Source: Saprospiraceae bacterium (GTDB lineage Bacteria > Bacteroidota > Bacteroidia > Chitinophagales > Saprospiraceae). From it: a stretch of DNA of 64,000 nt. Location: positions 62,001 to 126,000 of the forward strand of contig JADJVN010000047.1 of NCBI GenBank assembly GCA_016710585.1. Reading direction: 5' to 3'. Below are positions 34,894 through 44,379 of the stretch, one piece after another. The notes under the pieces were generated by a model. It did not search any database. It had not been told where the DNA came from and saw only the letters and a program-made list of their open reading frames with translations. Each line of letters opens with the position of its first letter. Within the stretch, counting starts at the first letter, position 1. The translations under genes were made by a program, and so were the position numbers.

Positions 34894-36276
34894 TTACGCA
34901 GGGTTGGGTTCGTTTTCAGCGCTGATATGTAATTCTCCTTCCCATCTGCCAATAACAGCCGTTGCCAAGCAATTTCCTAGCGTATTTATAGCAGTTCGTG
35001 CCATATCCATCAAGGCATCTATCCCTAAAATTGCGGCAATAGGCCAGTCTGGTAAGCCAAAAGAAGATGCCATTCCTGCTAGGATTACTAGAGATGCTCT
35101 AGCCACACCGGCAACGCCTTTCGACGTGAGCATCAGTGTAAGCATCATCAATATTTGAGAGCCAATCGGGATGTCTATTCCTGCAGCTTGTGCAACAAAA
35201 ATAGTCGCTAAAGATAGATATAAAGTAGTTCCGTCCAAGTTGAAACTCAATCCCGTAGGCAATACAAATGAGACAATATCTCTTGACACTCCAAACTTCT
35301 CCATATTCTCCATCGCACTCGGCAATGCAGCTTCCGAACTTGCAGTCCCAAAAGCTATTGAAACAGGTTGTGAACAGTATTTCCAAAATTTAATAATCGG
35401 AATTTTTGCTATTAAAGCTATTGGAACAAAAACAAATAATACAAAAAATATAAGTGCAACATAAAGTGTCGCTAAGAGTATTAATAAATTTTTCATCACT
35501 TCGATACCCATATTTGCAATGGTATATGCTAATGCTCCAGCCACTGCAAATGGGGCGAAAAACATGATTATTTCTGTAAACTTAAACATGACAGCAGAAA
35601 GCGATTCTGCAAAATCAATAATCGGCTTTCTCTTGTCTCCCGGTACGAGTAATAAAGAAATAGCAAAAAGGATGCAGAATACGACGATCTGTAACACCTG
35701 CCCTTCAGCGATAGATTTTATAAAATTTTCAGGAAAAGTGTGGAGCAATATTTCTTTCCACCCACTCGCTTTTGCTACTTCAGGTACTTTCTCTAGAGTC
35801 TCCATTGGACGAATTCCCACTCCCGCTTTGCTTATATTAATAGCAATAAGTCCGACTACTAATGCAAGTGTGGTCACGATTTCAAAATAAATCAACGACT
35901 TCCATCCCAATCTACCCACCTTTTTCATATTGGCATGTCCTGCGATTCCCATGATTAATGTACCGAACAATAATGGGGCTATGACACATTTGATCAATTT
36001 AATAAAGATCTTACTAAAGATATTTAACTCCTTACCCACTAGTGGAAAATCATAACCAATCTCTGCACCGATCAACATGCTGACAAATATCCAAGTGGTT
36101 AATTTTTTCTTGATGATAGCATAGAAAATGAGGTATAGTAAAGCTGTCCATCGTAAGAATCCAGCAAGGATATGATCTAATGGAAAAATATCTAATAAAT
36201 GCAGCGCTTCGATTAATATAATAAAAAGAAAAACAATCAAAAATCCTCTATTGTACTTATTAAAAACAGCCTCCAT
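34894..36276 (-). CDS. Dicarboxylate/amino acid:cation symporter (DAACS family)
   Basis: 460 residues. 'KLIKCVIAPLLFGTLIMGIA', the serine-rich reentrant loop 'AFGTASSEAALPSAMENME', 'FVLPTGLSFNLDGTTLYLSL' with the NxDGT cation/substrate motif, and 'WPIAAILGIDALMDMARTAI' are the standard DAACS (GltP/DctA/EAAT) blocks. Expected to import glutamate, aspartate or C4-dicarboxylates with Na+ or H+. An extra N-terminal region with two helices precedes the core. The DedA gene lies 17 bases upstream on the same strand, so they are probably co-transcribed. Confidence 0.92.
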   Translation of the reverse strand: MEAVFNKYNRGFLIVFLFIILIEALHLLDIFPLDHILAGFLRWTALLYLIFYAIIKKKLTTWIFVSMLIGAEIGYDFPLVGKELNIFSKIFIKLIKCVIAPLLFGTLIMGIAGHANMKKVGRLGWKSLIYFEIVTTLALVVGLIAINISKAGVGIRPMETLEKVPEVAKASGWKEILLHTFPENFIKSIAEGQVLQIVVFCILFAISLLLVPGDKRKPIIDFAESLSAVMFKFTEIIMFFAPFAVAGALAYTIANMGIEVMKNLLILLATLYVALIFFVLFVFVPIALIAKIPIIKFWKYCSQPVSIAFGTASSEAALPSAMENMEKFGVSRDIVSFVLPTGLSFNLDGTTLYLSLATIFVAQAAGIDIPIGSQILMMLTLMLTSKGVAGVARASLVILAGMASSFGLPDWPIAAILGIDALMDMARTAINTLGNCLATAVIGRWEGELHISAENEPNPA

Positions 36277-36293
36277 GAATAATTATTTTTATC

Positions 36294-36944
36294 TTAATCT
36301 TGACTCTTTGATTTTATCAATCCTCCAATGATTCCTATCAATAAAGGAAGCACACTTATTCCCAAAATAATTAATACAATCAATGAAAAATTTTCTTTCA
36401 CGAATGGAATATTGCCAAACAAATATCCCACCAAACATATCGGTAGAACCCAACATGCGGCACCAACAATATTATAAAAACTAAACTTTGCAGAATTCAT
36501 CAATCCAACTCCTGCAACGAAAGGAACAAATGTCCTTATAAATGGTAAAAAACGACCCAATATTAATGCTTTTCCGCCATGCTTATCATAAAAGTCCTGT
36601 GTCTTTTGAAGGTATTCTTTTTTTATAAACTTGAGATTCATTTCAAATATTTTTGGCCCAAAATATTTGCCAATATAATAATTCACTTGGTTCCCCAATA
36701 CAGCTCCCACAAAGCAAACTAAAATCAATATCCAAATATTCATATTGCCTGTAGCTGCCAGTGCTCCTGCTGCAAAAAGTAAGGAATCTCCTGGTAAAAA
36801 TGGAGCTACAACCAATCCAGTCTCTGCAAATAGTATTAAAAATAAAATGATATAAATATAAATCCCATATTCTGAAACTAACTCTACCAAATGAGCATCA
36901 ATATGTAGGATAAACTCCATTAACTTGTTGAAAATTTCCATCAA
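36294..36944 (-). CDS. DedA family (VTT domain) membrane protein
   Basis: 216 residues with about five membrane segments. 'FAETGLVVAPFLPGDSLLFA' and 'LGRFLPFIRTFVPFVAGVG' are the two conserved DedA half-motifs, with the acidic and arginine residues linked to proton-coupled lipid transport. DedA proteins support membrane homeostasis, and some flip undecaprenyl phosphate or phosphatidylethanolamine. A start one codon later is equally possible. Confidence 0.92.
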   Translation of the reverse strand: MMEIFNKLMEFILHIDAHLVELVSEYGIYIYIILFLILFAETGLVVAPFLPGDSLLFAAGALAATGNMNIWILILVCFVGAVLGNQVNYYIGKYFGPKIFEMNLKFIKKEYLQKTQDFYDKHGGKALILGRFLPFIRTFVPFVAGVGLMNSAKFSFYNIVGAACWVLPICLVGYLFGNIPFVKENFSLIVLIILGISVLPLLIGIIGGLIKSKSQD

Positions 36945-37143
36945 TTGTTTTTAAGAAACACGTAAATATAGGTCAAAGCCACTAAACCATCTTATTTTAT
37001 TTTTGACCCAAAAAATTATATTCATTAATCTTATATATAATTTAATTCCATTATAAATAATTGGAATTGAATATACTAAATATGCAAATTATAATATGTT
37101 TTTCATCAAGCAGTTATAATAAACATATTAGATAAAATCATCA

Positions 37144-37151
37144 TATATTTG
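37144..37151 (+). promoter_or_regulatory. -7 box (TATATTTG)
   Basis: TAnnTTTG match 19 bases before the ATG at 37171. Confidence 0.45.
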
Positions 37152-37170
37152 CAATACCCAAATCCGATTT

Positions 37171-37665
37171 ATGGAACGTGAATTTACAATGAGGTCTTTG
37201 CTCTTACCGCAAGGGCTGACTGAAAGAACAAAAGATTTTATTTTGGCCATTGGCATTGCGCTAGTGGGCTGCCTAGGCAGTTATTTCATTCTAGGTGGCT
37301 CTATTAGAAGCATGATCCTATCGAATGAATCAGAAGACAATCAAGTCATAACTTACCAAAAAGATGCAAGTCTGCATGGTCTCGATGAAAAAATAAAGCA
37401 AAATGTGCCCACCTCTGATGGCAATTCCTTACTCTTAGTACACGGCACCATGAGGGTCAATGAAATGCTCCAATTCAATAATTTACACATGTCAAATAAT
37501 GGAAAATATTTGATTGATTTTGGCAATGGGATTCGAACTATTTTACTGGATAATTATACCAATATGAAATACAGCGATCCCGGTATCTATATTGCACAAT
37601 CCTTTATCTGGGAGAACAATCACTGGAAGCTGATTGCAGCCCAAACACTCACTATCCACCCGTAG
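37171..37665 (+). CDS. Hypothetical membrane-anchored protein
   Basis: 164 residues with one hydrophobic segment near the N terminus ('FILAIGIALVGCLGSYFIL', about 23-41) and a soluble remainder facing the periplasm, ending in a beta-rich 'WENNHWKLIAAQTLTI'. 'SLLLVHGTMRVNEML' recalls a fragment of a hydrolase-like loop but no catalytic set follows. No family recognised. It precedes cysS with its own promoter. Confidence 0.55.
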   Translation: MEREFTMRSLLLPQGLTERTKDFILAIGIALVGCLGSYFILGGSIRSMILSNESEDNQVITYQKDASLHGLDEKIKQNVPTSDGNSLLLVHGTMRVNEMLQFNNLHMSNNGKYLIDFGNGIRTILLDNYTNMKYSDPGIYIAQSFIWENNHWKLIAAQTLTIHP

Positions 37666-37735
37666 ATTTTATTTTACAGGAATTCCTTTTTTATTTATTT
37701 GCTTTTCATTATCAATTTGATTAAAATTGAATATC

Positions 37736-37743
37736 TAAATTTG
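37736..37743 (+). promoter_or_regulatory. cysS promoter: TTTG and TAAATTTG
   Basis: A -7 box TAAATTTG with TTTG at 37716-37719 (16-base spacer). The box ends four bases before the cysS ATG, so a leaderless message is likely. Confidence 0.55.
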
Positions 37744-37747
37744 CAAA

Positions 37748-39241
37748 ATGGATTCACAGTTGAAAATTTATAATAGCCTCAGTAGAGAGAAAGAAATCTT
37801 CATTCCAATTCAAGAAGGAAAAATAGGAATGTATGTTTGCGGGCCAACAGTGTATAATGATGTGCATCTTGGAAACTGTAGGACCTTCGTTTCTTTTGAT
37901 ATCATATATCGCTATCTTTTGCACAAAGGCTATAAGATAAGATATGTGCGCAATATTACAGATGTGGGACATCTATTGGACGATGGTGAAGATAGAATGT
38001 CAAAAGGGGCTAGAATAGATCAATTGGAGCCAATGGAAGTGGCGCAAAAATATACCAATGGATTTCACCACATGATGCGCATATTCAATACGCTTTCTCC
38101 TAATATTGAGCCTAGGGCTACTGGTCACATTCCTGAACAAATAGAAATGGTTCAATCTATTTTAGACAATGGTCTAGCTTACATTGTAGCAGGATCAGTT
38201 TATTTTAATACACTGAAGTTTATTGAAAAATACAACTCATACGGCAAGCTCAGCGGAAGAATAGTAGAAGACCTTATGGTCGAAACTCGTGATGATTTAA
38301 AGAATCAGGATGAAAAACGACATCCTTCAGATTTTGCAATATGGATCAAAGCATCAGATGAGCATATCATGCGATGGAATTCACCATGGTCTGTTGGATT
38401 CCCTGGTTGGCATCTTGAATGTTCGGCGATGAGTACAAAATACCTAGGAGAAACATTTGATATTCATGGCGGTGGCAATGATTTAAAGTTTCCACATCAT
38501 GAGAACGAAGTGGCACAAAACATGGGTGCATGTGGTCATGCTCCCGCTAGATATTGGCTTCATACCAATATGCTTTTGCTGAATGGAAAAAAGATGTCCA
38601 AATCAGATGGCAATACCATCTCACCGCAAGAGTTATTTGCAGGTCAAAGTGAGCATATATCAAAAGCTTATTCTCCTATGATCGTAAAATTTTTTATGCT
38701 TCAAGCACATTACAGAAGTTCATTAGACATCACTGATGAGGCGCTAATTGCTGCGGAGATTAATTTTAAAAAATTCATGGAGGCTTTAAAAATTTTAGAT
38801 AATTTGTCTCTTGATTTGTTCAACAACGCTGACTCTGCACCAAAAGATAAAGAAGTAGAATCTATCATCCAAAATATCTATAGTGCCATGGATGATGATT
38901 TCAATGTGCCTCTTGCCATATCAGAAATGCATCAATTGATCTCTTATATCAATCAATCCAAAAACAATGCAGAATTTGCGAAGCAAATAAGCCAAGCCAG
39001 TTGGCTAAATTTAAAGGAATGTTATAACACTTTTTTGATTCAAATATTCGGCATTGCAGAAGAGTCTTCTGAGTCTGACCAAGTCGTCACTGATGGACTC
39101 ATGAATCTTATTATCGAACTGAGAAAAGATGTAAGGGAGAGAAAAGACTGGTCTTCTTCAGACAAAATACGAGATAGCCTTAAAGAAATCGGAATTCAGT
39201 TGAAAGATGGAAAAGAGGGAACTGAATGGGGAAAAATTTGA
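37748..39241 (+). CDS. cysS: Cysteinyl-tRNA synthetase
   Basis: 497 residues, class I synthetase. 'YVCGPTVYNDVHLGNCRTFV' holds the HIGH-type motif (HLGN) and the first zinc Cys; 'GWHLECSAMS' and 'FPHHENEVAQ' give further zinc ligands, and 'NGKKMSKSDGNTI' is the KMSKS loop. It charges tRNA-Cys in the cytoplasm. 'CRTFVSFDIIYRYL' and the C-terminal 'LRKDVRERKDWSSSDKIRD' are typical. The thioredoxin-like gene follows 18 bases later. Confidence 0.97.
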   Translation: MDSQLKIYNSLSREKEIFIPIQEGKIGMYVCGPTVYNDVHLGNCRTFVSFDIIYRYLLHKGYKIRYVRNITDVGHLLDDGEDRMSKGARIDQLEPMEVAQKYTNGFHHMMRIFNTLSPNIEPRATGHIPEQIEMVQSILDNGLAYIVAGSVYFNTLKFIEKYNSYGKLSGRIVEDLMVETRDDLKNQDEKRHPSDFAIWIKASDEHIMRWNSPWSVGFPGWHLECSAMSTKYLGETFDIHGGGNDLKFPHHENEVAQNMGACGHAPARYWLHTNMLLLNGKKMSKSDGNTISPQELFAGQSEHISKAYSPMIVKFFMLQAHYRSSLDITDEALIAAEINFKKFMEALKILDNLSLDLFNNADSAPKDKEVESIIQNIYSAMDDDFNVPLAISEMHQLISYINQSKNNAEFAKQISQASWLNLKECYNTFLIQIFGIAEESSESDQVVTDGLMNLIIELRKDVRERKDWSSSDKIRDSLKEIGIQLKDGKEGTEWGKI

Positions 39242-39259
39242 TTTATTAAATATAGTATT

Positions 39260-39850
39260 ATGATCTTAAAATCTTCAGTTCTGCTTTCGGCAATGTCATA
39301 TGAGCATTATCTCGATGACTTAACGCTTTATCTTCAAGGAAATAATAAACATCAATTAGAATATGATGAAAAATTACTTCCTCATATCATTGAAGCGACA
39401 CAAATAATTGATAGAATCGAAACTGAGCTCAAGCAAATTGAATTAAAACCGCTTTCTTCGAATCTTGATATCCTACTGCTCTGTATCAGTGAATACTGGT
39501 GCGGTGATGCAGCAAATGTATTGCCACATGTCAATACTTTTACACAGCGATGTGATCGAATCAAAATGAGAGTACTCTTCCGCGATCAAAATGAAAGTCT
39601 TATAAATAAGTTTCTCACCAATGGAGGGAAATCCATCCCTATCATTATTGCCCTTGATGAAATCACATCTGAGGTCATTGGATCTTGGGGACCGAGACCT
39701 CAATTTATTCAAGATTATGTACTGGAGTCCAAATCTAAACAAGTCCCATTCTCTCAGTGGTGGCAGCAAGTTAAACTCATGTATGATCAAGACTTTGGTA
39801 AAACCATAGTCGCCGATATAGAACATTTGCTATTGAATCATTTGCATTAA
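39260..39850 (+). CDS. Thioredoxin-like family protein
   Basis: 196 residues. A long N-terminal helical region leads to 'LLLCISEYWCGDAANVLPHV', where WCGDA stands at the place of the thioredoxin WCxxC, so only one active-site Cys is present. 'RVLFRDQNESLINKFLTNGG' and 'SIPIIIALDE' (the cis-Pro) complete the fold. The family is common in Bacteroidota and Firmicutes; function not known, possibly a thiol oxidoreductase or a binding protein. No signal peptide. It is downstream of cysS in the same unit. Confidence 0.8.
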   Translation: MILKSSVLLSAMSYEHYLDDLTLYLQGNNKHQLEYDEKLLPHIIEATQIIDRIETELKQIELKPLSSNLDILLLCISEYWCGDAANVLPHVNTFTQRCDRIKMRVLFRDQNESLINKFLTNGGKSIPIIIALDEITSEVIGSWGPRPQFIQDYVLESKSKQVPFSQWWQQVKLMYDQDFGKTIVADIEHLLLNHLH

Positions 39851-39910
39851 AATAAACTCATTTAAGTTTATAGTTAGCTTCTAGAAAAAAAGCAACTGTG
39901 TCACTTGAAT

Positions 39911-39946
39911 AAAAATAATCTAGTCCCACAAAGAGTGAGACTAGAT
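39911..39946 (-). terminator. Minus-strand terminator of the T9SS cargo operon
   Basis: ATCTAGTC (39918-39925) pairs with GACTAGAT (39939-39946). On the minus strand the stem is followed by a T-rich TATTTTTATT. It could also slow plus-strand readthrough from the thioredoxin-like gene. Confidence 0.6.
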
Positions 39947-39960
39947 CAAAAACTTTCTGA

Positions 39961-41058
39961 CTATAGTTGTACTTTTTTAATTAGTTTGCTACCATTATTT
40001 TCTAGATAAAGCAGATAGATTCCAGATGGAAGGTTTTTATATTTGATTCGATCTTTCTTACTAGTTTGACTTATAGTCTTGCCATAAATATCCATTATTT
40101 TTATGCTTTGATATTCATGATGATTAAGTGAAATAATTTCTTCATTTCTGATGACAAATTCATCATCTATTTGATTTTGGCTATCCTGTAGATCAGTAGT
40201 GCATTTTACTCCAGTCCTAGCATAGGAGCATACTGTTTCCCAAGCTAATTTTTGCAAAACTCGAGCTTGTTCAACAGTTGGATATACAGAATATAATTGA
40301 CCCCAATTATCTTCAAGTCTATTTTTCAATCCCTCAGCTGAACGTTGGTGAATGACGCTAAACATCACACAGGCAATATAATAATTACCAATATTAGTAA
40401 GATGGATATCATCTTGAAATAGGCTTCTGCTTGAGCTAAATCCAGCTAATTTTCCTACAAGTATAGCATCATGTAGTTTTGCCATGGCTTGCCCTCCTGG
40501 AATCATGAATGCAGTATTTGGAACTCGATTATTTAAATGATCTGCTATGCCCTCCCACAATGGTCTATCGAGATCTAATCTACTGCGCCAGGCTATATGC
40601 GAATCTTCATCATACATGCATTTTGTTGGCGTTCCACTATTGATGCAATGCCATGTTTCATAAATGTACATCTTTATGGCTGGGCTGCGCCTTGCTGCAT
40701 AGTTGTAAAAACTATCGAGATAGTCATAAGTATTACTCCACATAAGATGGGTTTTCAGTGCAATAGCCTCCGTGATAATAAATTTATCAAACACTTGATT
40801 TCTCAATGTTGTATCCCAATAATCTCCTTCTCCCGTTCTTGGTTGAGTCCAATGCCAGGATAGATTTGCACCATTCCCGATATTGGCTTGAGACTTTAGT
40901 TGAAGACCCGCATCCTGTGTAAGTTTCTTCACCATATTTGGTATTTCAAAATTGATGAGACTATGTCCGAGATAGAACACTCGAGGCGTAGTTTGCGCTG
41001 ACATCAGATTGATGGTGACAATGATAAATAAGATTGATTTTACTATTATTGAGATCAT
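39961..41058 (-). CDS. Secreted SGNH-hydrolase-like protein with T9SS sorting domain
   Basis: 365 residues. The signal peptide ends 'INLMSA' with Gln next. 'FYLGHSLINFEIP' supplies a Ser in a GxS-like block I, and 'FQDDIHLTNIGNYYIACVMF' supplies the Asp-x-x-His of block V, so an SGNH esterase fold is likely. The C-terminal about 70 residues, with 'SIKIMDIYGKTISQ' and 'PSGIYLLYLE', are a type A sorting domain. Probably an extracellular or cell-surface carbohydrate esterase. Last of three consecutive minus-strand T9SS genes. Confidence 0.75.
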   Translation of the reverse strand: MISIIVKSILFIIVTINLMSAQTTPRVFYLGHSLINFEIPNMVKKLTQDAGLQLKSQANIGNGANLSWHWTQPRTGEGDYWDTTLRNQVFDKFIITEAIALKTHLMWSNTYDYLDSFYNYAARRSPAIKMYIYETWHCINSGTPTKCMYDEDSHIAWRSRLDLDRPLWEGIADHLNNRVPNTAFMIPGGQAMAKLHDAILVGKLAGFSSSRSLFQDDIHLTNIGNYYIACVMFSVIHQRSAEGLKNRLEDNWGQLYSVYPTVEQARVLQKLAWETVCSYARTGVKCTTDLQDSQNQIDDEFVIRNEEIISLNHHEYQSIKIMDIYGKTISQTSKKDRIKYKNLPSGIYLLYLENNGSKLIKKVQL

Positions 41059-41135
41059 GGTGAATGATGTTTTTTTAAATTTTCTTTCAAAAGATAATGA
41101 TAATAATTCGTTTTACTTCATTAAGTATGTTGTAA

Positions 41136-42167
41136 TTATTGCACAGCAATTTGTTTTGTAAGTGTAGCGTCATTGTCAGAAATTTTGATAATATAAATTC
41201 CTGGATTCCAATTTGATGTTTCTATTCTCAATATTCCATTTACATTATTGAATTCTCTCATCATGACACCATCAGTACTATAAACAGATACTTGTGCATA
41301 TTGTAATCCCTCAATATTAATCATATCTCTAACAGGGTTTGGATAAATATTGATCTCTGAAACATCATCACGAGTTCTGGAAAAACAATAGGTCACCACT
41401 TTAGATACAGAAGTACATCTTGCACCATTTCCAGAAATGGTAGCCCTACCTGCGAATATTCTTTCGCAAACTGCTGCAGCCTCACAATAACTTAGTTTTG
41501 CATTATTGGTGATTATAACTTCATTTGCGATTCGCAGCGATGAACTAAAATTCATCAATGAGAATAGATAAAAATTATTAGCAATAAAAAGCACATTTCC
41601 AACTTTTATTAAATTAGTAAGTTCATCGAGACGAGTCAAACTATTATTATTATAAATAGTAAGGTCATTACTGATCACTTTAGCTTTAGGCAGCGCTATT
41701 CGAGTTAATTTTGGATTTAACTCGACTCGAGCATTTATTAAATTTATAGTATTATTGACAAAACTTTGAAGGATGGCATTGTCTACAATATTTAAAGTAC
41801 CGTATACATTGAGATTTTGAACACTTGAGGCATTGGTCATTATATCATTATTAATTAATCCAAAGGTCTCAGTACTCGTTAGGTTACCTAGTCCGTTAAG
41901 TGTGCTAAGTAATGGGCAATTTCGAATGATAAGATAGGCTCTAATAGAAGTAATATTTCGAAGTGGTGTCAAATCCACAATATTTGTCCCTTCTATAATG
42001 ATACCATAAACAGTAGTGCAGCTGCTGTAATTTCTATAAAAATTATTAAGATCAGTTTGAGTTCTAAAATAGAATGAAGTGTTCTCACATTGTCCATTTA
42101 ATTTGGTTTGAAATGAAGCTACCAAAGAAATCAGTGAAAAAAGTGTAATATGAATTAAATTTTTCAT
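41136..42167 (-). CDS. Secreted leucine-rich / receptor-L-domain-like protein with T9SS sorting domain
   Basis: 343 residues. A signal peptide is followed near 'LNG' by Gln. The middle shows irregular leucine-rich strands of the kind in receptor L domains ('IVDLTPLRNITSIRAYLIIR', 'PLLSTLNGLGNLTS', 'NNSLTRLDELTNLIKVGNV') capped by a Cys-rich 'CEAAAVCERIF' end. Residues about 270-343 are a type A sorting domain ('IYPNPVRDMINIEG', 'NPGIYIIKI'). A surface recognition role is possible (inference). Confidence 0.75.
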   Translation of the reverse strand: MKNLIHITLFSLISLVASFQTKLNGQCENTSFYFRTQTDLNNFYRNYSSCTTVYGIIIEGTNIVDLTPLRNITSIRAYLIIRNCPLLSTLNGLGNLTSTETFGLINNDIMTNASSVQNLNVYGTLNIVDNAILQSFVNNTINLINARVELNPKLTRIALPKAKVISNDLTIYNNNSLTRLDELTNLIKVGNVLFIANNFYLFSLMNFSSSLRIANEVIITNNAKLSYCEAAAVCERIFAGRATISGNGARCTSVSKVVTYCFSRTRDDVSEINIYPNPVRDMINIEGLQYAQVSVYSTDGVMMREFNNVNGILRIETSNWNPGIYIIKISDNDATLTKQIAVQ

Positions 42168-42190
42168 TTTAATTAATTTATAAAGTTGAA

Positions 42191-43438
42191 TTATTGTGTT
42201 ATGCTAAATTTTTTAGTTTTCTTGAAACCATTATTTGTGAACTGAGCAATGTAAATTCCTGAAGCTGGTATAGAAGTACTAAACTGATCTCCTGAAATTA
42301 CGCCATGAAATTCCTTAGAAAATACACACTGTCCATTTATGTTAAAGATTGAAAAATTACTTTTCCCTTCAAAGTCCGACAAACTTTTCCACTCGATTTC
42401 ACCAGACCCATTTTGCGAAAACTGAATCTCTTGTTTCTTAACTTCAGAAGTTCTCTCGTCTAATTTATTGGAGAATGCAGTTTCTTCTTTCTCTAATGCT
42501 CCGGGTAACTTATTCAATAATACCGTATAATTCTCTACCTCACCATAGGCAAATGTTTCACAAGGTGAAGAAGTATAACTTCCATATTTCAACTGTACCC
42601 TCATCCTAACCAATCTTGTAGTAGAAAAACTCGGAATCGTCACCGTAATAGGAATCATATTTAATCCACTTCCAGCTCCCATCAATTCACCAGAATCGAT
42701 GAAGTCTCCATCTGAATTCAAATCCATATAGATTCTTGCATATTCAACATAAGATTTACTCGTGTAACCAATTCCAATATTAATCGTAGGAGAGTAAGTC
42801 TGGATAAAACTGAAACTGTAATTGCAATGCTGATAATAACCATAATTATTTCCAGAAGTGATATTGAATGGACTGCTAGAGACATAATTGCTATACTCAT
42901 AAGCTGTCGAATTACCTTTTGATTGGCAATAATTATCACTTGCATTTACATAGATTATTCTATCCTCAGTCTCTCCAGAATAATTAATATCACAAGGATT
43001 TCTATAATTATTCGGAGAAGTGATGAATCTCATTGTTGTTTTACCCAATAACGCCCAAGATGGTACGACGAGATCATAAAAATAATTACCTCCTGTTTTT
43101 GGTGTTTTTTCTCTAGATTGATAGACCAGTTCTGAAGCCTCAAATACATCATTGTGATTCCAATCAGCCCATATCCTAGTATAAAGTGAATCATATTGCC
43201 CAGTGATACTTCGTAAACCTATATAAGAAACATTGCAAGATCCTTTGATCACTTGCATTACGGATGTATCAAAGGTGTAGTATGATGGGCCATTTTGACT
43301 GCCTTTATTCCTGATGCCTATTTCTCCAATATAAGCAGCATAATAGTTATTGCTATATGATGCACAATATGCCAAAGCCTCAGAATTTATTAATATACAA
43401 AGTCCAAAAATTGACAAGAGTAAAGATAATTTTTTCAT
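42191..43438 (-). CDS. Secreted GEVED-domain protein with T9SS sorting domain
   Basis: Start at 43438 (MKKLSLLLSIFGLCILI) gives a proper signal peptide and has a promoter box 26 bases before it; the frame is open to 43501. 415 residues. Two GEVED domains are visible: 'IWADWNHNDVFEASELV' to 'YSGETEDRIIYV', and 'YMDLNSDGDFIDSGELM' to 'FAYGEVENYTVLL'. GEVED modules are beta-sandwich, Ca-binding-like domains in adhesins and secreted enzymes. The C terminus is a type A sorting domain ('SGIYIAQFTNNGFKKTKKF'). Confidence 0.82.
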   Translation of the reverse strand: MKKLSLLLSIFGLCILINSEALAYCASYSNNYYAAYIGEIGIRNKGSQNGPSYYTFDTSVMQVIKGSCNVSYIGLRSITGQYDSLYTRIWADWNHNDVFEASELVYQSREKTPKTGGNYFYDLVVPSWALLGKTTMRFITSPNNYRNPCDINYSGETEDRIIYVNASDNYCQSKGNSTAYEYSNYVSSSPFNITSGNNYGYYQHCNYSFSFIQTYSPTINIGIGYTSKSYVEYARIYMDLNSDGDFIDSGELMGAGSGLNMIPITVTIPSFSTTRLVRMRVQLKYGSYTSSPCETFAYGEVENYTVLLNKLPGALEKEETAFSNKLDERTSEVKKQEIQFSQNGSGEIEWKSLSDFEGKSNFSIFNINGQCVFSKEFHGVISGDQFSTSIPASGIYIAQFTNNGFKKTKKFSITQ

Positions 43439-43464
43439 GATTAATTTAATTTTTGTTGTTGGTA

Positions 43465-43472
43465 CAAAAGTA
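43465..43472 (-). promoter_or_regulatory. -7 box (TACTTTTG) of the GEVED gene
   Basis: CAAAAGTA on the plus strand, 26 bases before the start. The rest of the gap up to 43761 shows no gene. Confidence 0.5.
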
Positions 43473-43761
43473 GTCTGTATCCAATGGCTAATTGGACACA
43501 CTTTAGGAGTGGCGTGTTCAAATTTAGGAACGGGGATGCTGTTTGATTTTGAGGAAATGAGATTATCCTAAATTAGAATAATTAATTTAGGAGTCATATA
43601 AAGCAGTTGATTTTCGAAAAGAACCTAGCTTAAACGGTTTGGAAAAGTTAATTGAACTATTTATTGATCACTTGTCAACAATGAGAATACCAGTTTAAAA
43701 AATTATACTAAATTAGGGAATTTGATTATCGAAATAATGCTTAGTAAAAATTATTGATCCT

Positions 43762-44352
43762 TTACTTCTTAAAAACACCAAATTTTATAAACATCCTATG
43801 GTTTGTATTAGTCCGAATGATCTCTCTAAATCTTAAATTTAGGTCTATTTTAAACTGTGGAAGCATAACATATTTATTACAATCTGAAAGTCCAGGTAAT
43901 AAATATAAATCTATGTCTCTATTGGTTGGCTCAAAATAAATTTCTCCAATAGTTTGCTTTGAACTTGCATCATTCGGGTTATAGATTCGGACTTTAGCTT
44001 CTTCAACAAAATCATAATTAATTGGTGAATTAAAAGGAGTCGTAATATAAATTGACACAGGTCGTATCGAGGAAATATCCGAATTACTTAAATTATTTTG
44101 ACTTAAAAAATTATTCCATGAAGATGGTACAGACCAAGTGAACACATGTGTTAATATTGGATTAGCTCCAGTTTGAATAGTAAACTCCAATGGGTATTCG
44201 AGAAAAAAATCAGCATTCTCAGTTTCCTTCCTGCATGAAGAAAATAGCAATATTGATAAAGTGATAAATAAACTAAAATTAATTTTATCTTTTATCACCG
44301 ACTTCACCGAAGTGAAATCATTTTTATAATACGCTATTTTATATTTGTTCAT
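43762..44352 (-). CDS. Hypothetical lipoprotein
   Basis: 196 residues. A hydrophobic segment with a lipobox 'LLFSSC' sits after an unusual basic extension of about 25 residues; the second in-frame start is not evident. The mature part is beta-rich ('VSIYITTPFNSPINYDFVEE', 'KVRIYNPNDA') without a known domain. It is followed on the plus side by DUF6089 upstream on the same strand (27 bases), so the two may be co-expressed. Confidence 0.55.
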   Translation of the reverse strand: MNKYKIAYYKNDFTSVKSVIKDKINFSLFITLSILLFSSCRKETENADFFLEYPLEFTIQTGANPILTHVFTWSVPSSWNNFLSQNNLSNSDISSIRPVSIYITTPFNSPINYDFVEEAKVRIYNPNDASSKQTIGEIYFEPTNRDIDLYLLPGLSDCNKYVMLPQFKIDLNLRFREIIRTNTNHRMFIKFGVFKK

Positions 44353-44379
44353 GTTCTTAAAGAATTAATTTAATTTGAA

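Noticed and set aside
34904..35890. Antisense frames across the DAACS gene
   Set aside because: They mirror the hydrophobic codons of a strongly conserved transporter; no independent features.
43439..43761. Gene in the gap upstream of the GEVED gene
   Set aside because: The only plus-strand frame (43350-43571) overlaps the signal peptide coding region and promoter and has no protein-like features.
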